DNA of 64,000 bases from Muribaculaceae bacterium (GTDB lineage Bacteria > Bacteroidota > Bacteroidia > Bacteroidales > Muribaculaceae), in assembly GCA_016292745.1 (NCBI GenBank), contig JAEDFO010000003.1:1-64000 (forward strand), given 5' to 3'. The notes under the pieces were generated by a model. The model saw only the letters and a list, made by a program, of their open reading frames with translations. It searched no databases and was not told the DNA's origin. This document shows positions 27,601-34,011 of the stretch, one piece after another (within the stretch, counting starts at the first letter, position 1; every line of letters starts with the position of its first letter). Made by a program: the position numbers and the translations under genes.

Positions 27601-29091
27601 GAACTCACCCACCTGATATGTGTTGCCGCGATAGGTGTATTGGTAGGCTACGGCAAGCACTTCGTCGGCATTAAGCGCCGTTTTCAGCGAAATATAACCA
27701 AGCGTGGAGTTAAGTGTATACTCACTCGAGGTGAGCAGACGCGCGCTTTCCACCTTTTCGTAGTCACGACCACCATTGATTCCATATGCCGACAGCGGCT
27801 CAAGAACCTGGGTAACCGCGCTGATGTTGCGGGCATCGGGGTAATCGGTTTTTATTTCGTTTAGAAGGCTGTTCGAACTGTTCGACGGGTTGTCGTACTG
27901 CATGTTTGGAGTCCAGTGGTCGGAGGCAAGATACTTGTTTTCGCCAAGGTCCATGAAACCCACAAAATTTCGGCTTTCGTTGAAGTTGCTTCGCTTGTTG
28001 GTAATCCAAACCTCGATGCGGGTGATGTTAATACCCGAGTTAACGATAGGCAGATTGGCAAGCCACTTGTCGTAATTTTCGCGAAAGAAATGCGAGAGGA
28101 AAAAGTGCCGGTTCTGGTCGTAGTTGTCGCTGCTGATTGAGAACGATGTGGTCTGGGCACCGCCCTTGGTGTTGACCGACTGGGTTTCACTGTTCTGCTG
28201 CGACACAAGTGCCGTTGCTGTGAGTTTACCGAACTGAAGCTTCGTTTTTATACCGAACAGCGCAGTACTACCTTTGATGAGCGACGAGCCGGTGGTCATA
28301 CTCACATTACCGGCTTCTATCTCCTTGATTATTTCGTCCTCTTTACCGGCGTATTGAAGTTTAAGGTTCTTTGAGTCGAAGTCGAAGGTGGCATCGGTGT
28401 TATATGTCATGTCGAACTTCATCTTGTCGCCCACCGAAGCCGCAATGGTGGCTTGTATTTTCTGGTCGAAATCGAAATAGGTTCGACGACGCGAATTAAC
28501 CGGCATCGATGGGTTGTCGGTTTTGTTGGATTTTATACCCATATTGAGCGCCACCGAGCCCGATGTCTTCAATTGCACACCTCCAGGGCCAAACACCTTC
28601 TCGAGCGGGCCAAGGGCAAAATTCATGTCGAGGAAATTAAACTCCTTCTTGCCCTTCTTCTCAAATTCCTCGGCATTCTTCTGCCGATAGTATTCAATCA
28701 TCGACTTTCTGAGGGCCACATCGTTGTATTCGTCGGCCGAGAGGAGGAACGGCGAAGCTATCTCCATGTCGCCAAGCTTGGTGCGGATGGTATAGAAACC
28801 CGTTGCAGGGTCATACTCGGCCTCAGTCTTGATGTTTTGAGGGGTCTTCAGGTCGATAGCACGCTCCGAAGGTTCGGTAATGTCCTCAAACGACTGCGGC
28901 ACGGTGGGCTGAACATCATATTGCATATTAAGCGAATCAGATGGAGCCGGCTTAGGAATGCCATATGGAGGCGGTGCCTGAAGTGTTGAATTGATATATT
29001 GGGCATAGGCAATAAAAGAGCCAACAGAATACAACAGTATTCCGCCGACTGCAGCTATCAACAACCATTTTCTATTACCCTTTTTACTCAT
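21655..29091 (-). CDS. sprA: cell surface protein SprA (type IX secretion translocon, Sov homologue)
   Basis: The 2478-residue protein is the giant outer-membrane barrel of the type IX secretion system (SprA in Flavobacterium, Sov in Porphyromonas). Length (about 2400-2500), an N-terminal uncleaved or signal-like hydrophobic segment (residues 7-30) and repeated aromatic-ending beta strands throughout fit a single-chain 36-strand translocon. The C-terminus ends in short amphipathic strands typical of a barrel. It follows ruvA, a gene order common in Bacteroidota. Two subtilases with T9SS-type C-terminal domains in this window are likely cargo. Confidence 0.93.
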   Translation of the reverse strand: MSKKGNRKWLLIAAVGGILLYSVGSFIAYAQYINSTLQAPPPYGIPKPAPSDSLNMQYDVQPTVPQSFEDITEPSERAIDLKTPQNIKTEAEYDPATGFYTIRTKLGDMEIASPFLLSADEYNDVALRKSMIEYYRQKNAEEFEKKGKKEFNFLDMNFALGPLEKVFGPGGVQLKTSGSVALNMGIKSNKTDNPSMPVNSRRRTYFDFDQKIQATIAASVGDKMKFDMTYNTDATFDFDSKNLKLQYAGKEDEIIKEIEAGNVSMTTGSSLIKGSTALFGIKTKLQFGKLTATALVSQQNSETQSVNTKGGAQTTSFSISSDNYDQNRHFFLSHFFRENYDKWLANLPIVNSGINITRIEVWITNKRSNFNESRNFVGFMDLGENKYLASDHWTPNMQYDNPSNSSNSLLNEIKTDYPDARNISAVTQVLEPLSAYGINGGRDYEKVESARLLTSSEYTLNSTLGYISLKTALNADEVLAVAYQYTYRGNTYQVGEFSGDISQTSQSLFLKMLKSTTASPKLPMWRLMMKNVYSLGAYQVQKTKFKLNIKYLSDTTGTEINYLPVAGLNDKTLLQVMNLDRIDSNNNTNSDGFFDYVEGYTVQSSTGRIIFTVAEPFGSHLESKITDPNEAKKYVFKELYDSTLTVARQMQDKNKFVLEGEYQSSSGSQIRLNAMNVPRGSVVVTAGGVTLVENSDYTVDYNMGIVTILNQSIIDAGTSVNVTLENQSMFSTQRKTLLGLDLNYEFNKHFNLGATVMHFSEKSITEKVAIGQESVNNTIWGLNLSYNNQFMWLTNLLNKIPTVNATAPSTVSLNAEFAHIMPHKQKTGTNRGSSYIDDFETTQTGVDLRSPYSWFLASTPYEQGGGALFPESNYSNDVRYGYNRALLAWYYIDRMFTQKNSSTAPGYLRNDLDQQSDPYVREITSREIYPAKEINYGESSTIQTLNLSFYPEERGPYNLDVDNIADDGRLLFPERRWGGIMRKMDNPNFEQSNIEYIQFWLLSPFLDMENHYTEGGDLYFNLGEVSEDILKDGMKSYENGLPINDDFSNVVETVWGRVSKQSSLSYAFDTSEGARERQDVGLDGLSNDDEYQFSSYKDYIDALRRKLSPEAVANMETDPFSAFNDPAADNYHYYRGNDFDEQRLSILERYKHYNGTEGNSRSTDGNTDGRYQSSRSTPDVEDINNDNTLNEYERYFQYKVSIRPEDLVVGKNYITDIQQQTVPLRNGDKKEMTWYQFKIPLKEYEKIVGSINDFTTIRFMRMFMTNFRQTTHLRFADFQLVRGEWRPYEYNLNQRADVPAEGRLDVSAVNIEENSGTLPVNYVLPPGVNRIIDSGQAQVTQLNEQSMSLKLTDLKAGDARAVYKNTQLDLRLYKRLQMFNHAEALIDNAYGLKDGDLAVFVRLGSDVKQNYYEYEIPLKVTPAGKYSTYSTTDQYLVWPAENMLDCELSVFTNLKTERNAAKRADSGVTYTTLFTGYDPEHQANKITVVGNPSLSDVRVILIGVRNKSSVSCDGTVWVNELKVTDFNERGGWAAKGNLNLSLSDMATINVGAHKETVGFGSVDQSLTNRRTDDLEKYNFAIQADLGRLLPEKVKLKAPIYYSVSKETVTPQYNPLDQDIELNDALDACANDAQRDSIKAYALEQRTIESFSISGLKFDIQSKNPMPWDPANFTFNYSSNKQRFNDPTNAYENTSDYRGSFQYQYSPYLKPFTPFKFIKSKSKNLKFIREWDFRWLPNSIGFYTNISRYYYEQQTRSEIDVNMQLPVSVSKNFIWDRQFNITWNFTKQLSMSFNSNTTSHIEEPVGAVNKKLFPDLYKNWRDSIWQSIKNLGTPWAYNQNFTASYKAPFSKIPVLSFITGNVSYNAIYKWDKGAVIDEVEEGNTITSQSTWNADAKVNFETLFNQSKYLRQINQRFSANKREERRTKAKKFTRTFALKEDTSIVIKHNLNVKKIKVVATTTDGKPFAIKTKPVDDNSVEVLTRGKKSLKFTITEVIKEEKKFWDEVAQYTLRFAMMPRNFSFRWRNTKSLTLPQFEPTIGDIFGQSSHYDAMAPGLGFAFGFEDESYIQKAKERGWLKCDETQTSPAVSSRTQEMNFELNLEPISGLKITLTSNRTDNRTSQIQFMYADMPTIYGGSYTKTHWAFSSAFKGSSAADGYASSTFDKFLGNIETVSGRLVSQYSGTTYPETGFLKNTVYAGQSFDPDAVGTVNNMSSDVLIPAFVAAYSGQDVQKVTLDPFPGLSAMRPNWRVSYDGLIRIPALKKLFKTITLTHAYQCTYSVGSFTSYQQWVSIGNDRGFILDELTQRPIPSSPYNISSVSITEKFAPLLGVNVTMNNNITANIEYRDSRTLTLNTSAGQLVEASQKSFVIGGGYKIANFNTILKMRGSQQGISNDLTMNLDFTLSNNRALIRRIETNTAQPTSGTRTLSINFTANYVMSKLVTVGAFFDHQINTPIVATSSYPTTNSNFGISLNISLAR

Positions 29092-29157
29092 TCGTCAATA
29101 ATGACACTTGCCACGCACTTGCGACATTGCTTGTGCACAGCATCGCGCCTTCGACGG

Positions 29158-29739
29158 TTACATCATTTTCAGAGCCTGTTTTATGGCGTCCTCTACACTT
29201 ATCGCAGGATTCCCGGTGTATAGTTTCTTCAATACTTTTTGCGAAACCGGCTTCGGGAAGCCAAGCATTACCAAAGCTGCGAGGGCCTCATCGAACGACT
29301 CGTTTGATGACGGTACCGTTATATCTAACGAATCATCACCCATATTTATTTTATCCTTGAGGTCAACAATTATGCGTTGCGCCGTTTTTGCGCCTATTCC
29401 TTTAACTGATTTCAGCATATTTGAGTTGGCCGAGGCAATAATCTGCTTGAGCTCTGATGGGCGGAAAGTGGACAAAATCATACGCGCCGAAGCGGCACCC
29501 ACGCCCGATACACTAATAAGCTGCTCGAAAAGTTCACGCTCCACCTTCTCGGCAAAGCCATAAAGTGCATATGCATCTTCACGAATTGCCTCATAAACAT
29601 ACAGTTTTGCCTCAACGGCATTTTGAAGAGCTGAATAGCTGTTGAGCGAAATGCTGAGCATATACCCCACCCCATGGTTGTCGATTACTGCATAAGTGGG
29701 TGTAAGTTCAGCTATCTCTCCTTTTATATAATCAATCAT
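29158..29739 (-). CDS. ruvA: Holliday junction branch migration protein RuvA
   Basis: The 193-residue DNA-binding subunit forms tetramers on Holliday junctions and loads RuvB. The N-terminal OB fold begins MIDYIKGEIAEL. Two helix-hairpin-helix motifs follow (ISVSGVGAASA and VKGIGAKTAQRI), then the flexible linker and the C-terminal RuvB-binding three-helix domain (about 145-193). The -7 box is 28 nt upstream of the ATG. sprA starts 66 nt downstream. Confidence 0.96.
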   Translation of the reverse strand: MIDYIKGEIAELTPTYAVIDNHGVGYMLSISLNSYSALQNAVEAKLYVYEAIREDAYALYGFAEKVERELFEQLISVSGVGAASARMILSTFRPSELKQIIASANSNMLKSVKGIGAKTAQRIIVDLKDKINMGDDSLDITVPSSNESFDEALAALVMLGFPKPVSQKVLKKLYTGNPAISVEDAIKQALKMM

Positions 29740-29766
29740 AATGCTCTGTCGTTAGAATTAACACTA

Positions 29767-29774
29767 CAAAAATA
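29767..29774 (-). promoter_or_regulatory. -7 promoter box for ruvA-sprA
   Basis: Minus strand TATTTTTG, an exact TAnnTTTG match, is 28 nt from the ruvA ATG. Confidence 0.5.
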
Positions 29775-29871
29775 ACATTTTTATAGTATCAATTCCGACA
29801 TATCGGACTGAAAACAGGGAAATACTACCATTAATAATGCATTATTATAGACTTTAACGTTAGTCAACGAA

Positions 29872-29902
29872 TTTGTAATATCGAATTCTTGTGTTACCTT
29901 TG
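29872..29902 (+). promoter_or_regulatory. consensus sigma-ABfr promoter
   Basis: TTTG (29872-29875) and TACCTTTG (29895-29902) are separated by 19 nt, an exact match to the Bacteroidota TTTG-N19-TAnnTTTG promoter. The start is predicted near 29906, giving a 42-nt leader before the beta-barrel gene. Confidence 0.85.
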
Positions 29903-29948
29903 CCATTGACATAAATAGTGCAAAACAATATAAAACGATCAAACTATT

Positions 29949-30545
29949 ATGAAATCTTCAATTCGAATTATTGTGTTGGCCATTGTTGCCATGATTATTG
30001 CCCTTCCGGCAAGTGCCCAATTCCGATTCGGTATCAAAGCCGGTGTGGCTCTTAACAGTCTCCATTTCAGCAGTGATTATCTTGAAAACCTAAATAGCGA
30101 TAACCGTGCTGGCTTCACTGGAGGTTTGATGGCTGAATTCACTTTGCCTGTAATCGGTCTTGGCCTCGATGCATCACTGATGTATGTTCATCGCAGTGCT
30201 GAAGAAGCCGTTGATACAGATGATGCAGAAGGTGAGGTATCATTTGCCAAGCGCGACTATATCGAGATACCTATCAATGTGAAATACAAGTTCTCGATTC
30301 CGGCCATTAGCAGCATCGTTGCTCCGTATGTATTCACCGGTCCATCAATTGCATTCCTGGTTAGCGACTCGAAGGACATCTACAAAAAATGCGACTTTGC
30401 ATGGAACGTAGGTGCCGGTGTCGAACTTGTCCGTCACCTGCAGGTTAGTGCAAGCTACGGTTTCGGCATCACAAAACTTGTTGCTGAGCGCGATGCTAAT
30501 GTAAAGAACCGCTATTGGACTCTCACCGCAGCTTACCTGTTCTGA
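29949..30545 (+). CDS. outer membrane beta-barrel protein (PorT-like superfamily)
   Basis: The 198-residue protein has a clear signal peptide (cleavage after ALPASAQ, residue 24) and an eight-stranded-barrel pattern: FRFGIKAGVALNSL at the mature N-terminus, alternating aromatic strands, and a final strand ending AAYLF with terminal Phe for Bam recognition. It resembles the OMP_b-brl_2 family, which also includes PorT, but nothing specifies PorT itself. It is divergent from ruvA-sprA and followed by its own strong terminator. The function is unknown. Confidence 0.85.
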   Translation: MKSSIRIIVLAIVAMIIALPASAQFRFGIKAGVALNSLHFSSDYLENLNSDNRAGFTGGLMAEFTLPVIGLGLDASLMYVHRSAEEAVDTDDAEGEVSFAKRDYIEIPINVKYKFSIPAISSIVAPYVFTGPSIAFLVSDSKDIYKKCDFAWNVGAGVELVRHLQVSASYGFGITKLVAERDANVKNRYWTLTAAYLF

Positions 30546-30576
30546 TTCCATAGCAAGAAAAACGTTAATAAATGGC

Positions 30577-30603
30577 CGGCGCACTATTGTGCGTCGGTTT
30601 TTT
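30577..30603 (+). terminator. intrinsic terminator
   Basis: The 9-bp stem CCGGCGCAC/GTGCGTCGG (one G-T pair) has a TATT loop and is followed by five to six Ts. It lies 31 nt after the first beta-barrel gene. Confidence 0.93.
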
Positions 30604-30646
30604 ATGTCAAAAAGGATTAACTCGCAGGGGTAATTATCGAAAACTC

Positions 30647-30677
30647 TTGTGTGTACCACATTTTTATGGTAGTTTTG
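30647..30677 (+). promoter_or_regulatory. promoter for second beta-barrel gene
   Basis: TTG (30647-30649) and TAGTTTTG (30670-30677) are 20 nt apart. The start is predicted near 30681, 30 nt before the ATG. Confidence 0.75.
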
Positions 30678-30710
30678 CGAGAGTTTTTAAACAATTAGCG
30701 AAAAAAGTAT

Positions 30711-31334
30711 ATGAAAAAAATCATATTAAGCCTCGTTTGCATAATCATTGCCACATCGGCATCGATGGTAAAAGCCCAGAACAGCAGTTGGGGCGTGGTA
30801 GCAGGCGCCACTATAACCAACCTCCATTTTAAGCAAGACCTGTTTGGCACCGACCAGTCGCTTGGCTATTCGGCCGGTGTAAAGGGCGACTTGGCCCTGG
30901 GTAGCATCGGTTTTGGTGTCGACGCTGCACTGCTCTACACACAGCGTGGCGCCACTCTTCACTTGGGCGACAGAAAAATCTGGGCGAGCGAAGGCTACGG
31001 CGTTGAGCGCAGCTACCTGCACTACATGGAACTACCTATCCACCTGCGTTATAAATACCAGAACCTTAACGGCATTGAGAACATCATTGCCCCGTTCGTA
31101 TATTTGGGCCCATCGTTCTCCTTCCTGCTGGGACATAGCGACATTCCGGCTCTGGAATACGCCAAGATGGCCGTGTCGCTGCAGTTCGGTCTCGGTGCTG
31201 AAATCAAGAAGAAAATTCATGTGTATGCCTGCTACGACATGGGTGTAACATATGCATTGAAAACGAAGTTGCTCGACAACATGAGCGCCCGAAACCGCGG
31301 CTGGAAAATTTCTGTGGCTTATTATTTCGACTAA
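30711..31334 (+). CDS. outer membrane beta-barrel protein, paralogue of preceding gene
   Basis: The 207-residue protein has a signal peptide ending SMVKAQ (about residue 23) and an eight-stranded barrel pattern with a terminal VAYYFD strand. Strand motifs such as the GFGVDAALLYTQR region, the IHLRYKYQ strand and APFVYLGPS align in order with the upstream paralogue (GLGLDASLMYVHR, INVKYKFS, APYVFTGPS). It is separately transcribed. It ends 17 nt before the convergent priA stop, with no room for a dedicated terminator hairpin. The function is unknown. Confidence 0.85.
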   Translation: MKKIILSLVCIIIATSASMVKAQNSSWGVVAGATITNLHFKQDLFGTDQSLGYSAGVKGDLALGSIGFGVDAALLYTQRGATLHLGDRKIWASEGYGVERSYLHYMELPIHLRYKYQNLNGIENIIAPFVYLGPSFSFLLGHSDIPALEYAKMAVSLQFGLGAEIKKKIHVYACYDMGVTYALKTKLLDNMSARNRGWKISVAYYFD

Positions 31335-31351
31335 TTGCCGCCCCGAGTAAT

Positions 31352-33820
31352 TTACATAGGGTCGACATCATAGTATATGACAGTGGATTTCATTCTGGAG
31401 TCCACTGTTATCATTTTCTCATATATAGTTCTCAGAATGGCCTTCACCTTAGGCATCGAAGCCTGATTTTCCATCTTCAGCATAATTTGACGTATATACA
31501 TCTGTTGCACCTTTGGCACTGCTGTAGCTTCTGGGCCAAGGACACGCGTCCCAAAGACCTCACGGAGCATGTTGCTGTAGCGCACCGATATCTCAGTCAC
31601 AGTGCTGTCGTCGCGATGCTTTAGATAAATATTTATTATCTTGGAAAACGGAGGATAACGCAATTGCTCGCGCTCGGCAATCTCATCGTTGTAGTACGAC
31701 ACGTAATCGTGCTTTAACAGATGCTTGAGCATGGGATTACTTGGGTTAGAGGTCTGGATAATCACCAACCCTTGGCCATTCTTACGACCGGCACGGCCCG
31801 AAACCTGCTCGAGCATGTTAAAAGCACGCTCACTGCTGCGGAAATCGGGAAAATTTATCATGGTGTCGGCATTTAGCACACCTACGAGCTTCACCCCGCC
31901 AAAATCAAGGCCTTTGGTAACCATCTGCGTGCCAACGAGAATCTTGGCTTTCTGCGAGGAGAAATCATCGATAATACGCTCGTAGCTATTCTTGTTGCGG
32001 GTGGTGTCGAGGTCCATGCGCAAGATAGGCGTTTCACCGAAAATCTGTTGGATATCGTCTTCTATGCGTTCAGTTCCATACCCGACTATCTCAAGTGTCG
32101 ACTGCCCACACGACGGACACAGTTTCGGATTCACTATTGTGTAACCACAATAGTGACACACAAGGGTATCGGTGTGCTTATGGTAGGTGAGCGACACATC
32201 GCAATTAACGCACTTTGGTATCCAGGCACACTCAGAGCACTCAGTTATTGGCGCATATCCGCGACGGTTCTGAAACAGAATCACCTGGTTGCCGTTCTCC
32301 ATAGTCTGACGGCAAGCAGCAATTAAGCGATGTGAGAACAATCCCACCATCTCCTTACGCTTTCGTGCGGCCTTGATGTCGACAAGTTCTACCTCGGGCA
32401 TTTCGATGCCCTCGTAACGTTCGGTAAGCTCCACCAGCCCGTATTTGCCACTCAGTGCCTTGTAGTAGGTTTCAATCGATGGTGTTGCCGTGCCAAGCAG
32501 GGTCTTTGCTCCATGCATGGTGGCAAGCACTATGGCCACATCGCGCGCATTGTAGCGTGGGGCCGGCTCCTGCTGCTTGAAACTGGTTTCGTGCTCTTCA
32601 TCAACAATCACAAGACCCAGATTGGTGAACGGAAGAAACACCGATGAACGCGCACCGATTACTATGCATGGCTCGCTCGATGTGATTAGCCGTTTCCAGA
32701 TATCGACTCGCTCGTTATCGGAGAATCGTGAATGATATATGAGCAACTGATTGCCAAAAACAGCCTGTAGACGGCGCGTGAGCTGGGTGGTGAGCGCAAT
32801 TTCAGGCACCAGATATAGAACCTGACGGCGATTGCGCAGTAGTTCACTTATCAGATTGATGTAAATCTCGGTCTTTCCACTCGACGTAACGCCACGCAAA
32901 AGTACAACGGGTTTCTGCTTCATCTGGTCGGTGATGGCAAAATAGGCTTCGTTCTGTGCCTTGGTAAGCACCGGAAGTTTCGACTCACCAGGGACCGAGA
33001 GCTTGAAACGGTTCACCTCTTTCTTGTATATTTTCATCACGCCCTTCTTCACCAGTTCGATGAGAATCTGGGCACTGACATCAGCACGTGCCAGAAGTGT
33101 GTTTTTCTCCACCTCTATCAGTTCGCCACGGCTCATGAAGTGCGACATATCAAGGTAGGCCAACAGCAGCTTCTCCTGCTTCTTGGCCTTGTGCACCATA
33201 TCGAAATAGCTATGAAGTGCCTCGCTGTCGGTTCGTTCGCAGCACACCGTCACATAGTTGACTGTTAGCGGCCGATAGTTCTCCACCACCTTCTCCGATA
33301 TGAAAAGGGCATCGATGGCAAGCAGACGCATTATAGATGACTCCACATTCTTCAGGCCGGTGGCTTTGCTGATTTCTGTTACCTGTACACGGTCGCGCGA
33401 GGCAACATAGTCGAGAACCACAAGCTCCCGCTCCTTAAGTTGGTCGGTCGAAGTAGCCTCAAAGTCGGGGTTTGCCGATACAAATGTCTCGCTCTCCACT
33501 TTCAACCCCGACGGAACGGCTGCCTTATATACATCGCCCAACGAACAGAGATAATACTCCGAAATCCACTTCCACAGTTTAAGTTGCGACGGCCGCACGA
33601 TGGCATAGTCGTCGAGTTGTTCAATAATTGGCTTAACGGTATAGCCCTGTGGCTGATTGTCGTGAAGCGATACCACAATAGCCGTATAGAATCTGCGCGC
33701 ACCAAACTGCACAAGCACCCGGCACCCGGTGGTGAGAGTGCTGCTCATCTCATCGGGCACGGAATAGGTGAATGCCGCATATAGCGGCTTAGGCAATATC
33801 ACATCGGCAAATCGTGGCAT
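31352..33820 (-). CDS. priA: primosomal protein N' (replication restart helicase PriA)
   Basis: The 822-residue SF2 helicase restarts replication at abandoned forks. The N-terminal 3'-end-binding domain begins PRFADVILPKPL. Walker A is GVTSSGKTEIY, followed by the DEEH box. The paired zinc-finger cysteines run CSECAWIPKCVNC...CHYCG...CPSCG. The ATG 33820 is preferred over one 7 codons upstream because family proteins begin here, with Arg-Phe-Ala-Asp-Val. The length is normal for Bacteroidota. Confidence 0.96.
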   Translation of the reverse strand: MPRFADVILPKPLYAAFTYSVPDEMSSTLTTGCRVLVQFGARRFYTAIVVSLHDNQPQGYTVKPIIEQLDDYAIVRPSQLKLWKWISEYYLCSLGDVYKAAVPSGLKVESETFVSANPDFEATSTDQLKERELVVLDYVASRDRVQVTEISKATGLKNVESSIMRLLAIDALFISEKVVENYRPLTVNYVTVCCERTDSEALHSYFDMVHKAKKQEKLLLAYLDMSHFMSRGELIEVEKNTLLARADVSAQILIELVKKGVMKIYKKEVNRFKLSVPGESKLPVLTKAQNEAYFAITDQMKQKPVVLLRGVTSSGKTEIYINLISELLRNRRQVLYLVPEIALTTQLTRRLQAVFGNQLLIYHSRFSDNERVDIWKRLITSSEPCIVIGARSSVFLPFTNLGLVIVDEEHETSFKQQEPAPRYNARDVAIVLATMHGAKTLLGTATPSIETYYKALSGKYGLVELTERYEGIEMPEVELVDIKAARKRKEMVGLFSHRLIAACRQTMENGNQVILFQNRRGYAPITECSECAWIPKCVNCDVSLTYHKHTDTLVCHYCGYTIVNPKLCPSCGQSTLEIVGYGTERIEDDIQQIFGETPILRMDLDTTRNKNSYERIIDDFSSQKAKILVGTQMVTKGLDFGGVKLVGVLNADTMINFPDFRSSERAFNMLEQVSGRAGRKNGQGLVIIQTSNPSNPMLKHLLKHDYVSYYNDEIAEREQLRYPPFSKIINIYLKHRDDSTVTEISVRYSNMLREVFGTRVLGPEATAVPKVQQMYIRQIMLKMENQASMPKVKAILRTIYEKMITVDSRMKSTVIYYDVDPM

Positions 33821-33894
33821 AAACTTTGTTCTTTCAAACAATTAAGCACAGCAGCTGTATCTTTGCCAAGCTGATTTCAGCGGCTATGCCAGCA

Positions 33895-33925
33895 CAAATT
33901 TACTGAATTTATCATCTATCAGCAA
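33895..33925 (-). promoter_or_regulatory. promoter for priA
   Basis: Minus strand TAAATTTG (33895-33902) and TTG (33923-33925) are 20 nt apart. The start is predicted near 33891, 70 nt before the ATG. Confidence 0.65.
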
Positions 33926-33947
33926 CTATTGCGGCAAACAATCGCTA

Positions 33948-33988
33948 TCTAACAAAATGAGTTGCCGGCCTATGTGCTGGCAACTCAT
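33948..33988 (-). terminator. intrinsic terminator after first subtilase
   Basis: On the minus strand the 13-bp stem ATGAGTTGCCAGC/GCCGGCAACTCAT (one A-C mismatch at the eleventh pair) and 6-nt loop are followed by TTTTGTT. It lies 24 nt after the subtilase stop. Confidence 0.82.
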
Positions 33989-34011
33989 CAATTATGATTA
34001 TTAAACAATTA

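Noticed and set aside
21655..29091. Several 100-300 codon frames inside sprA on the opposite strand
   Set aside because: They lie within one continuous, well-recognised 2478-codon gene, have no RBS or promoter context and no domains.
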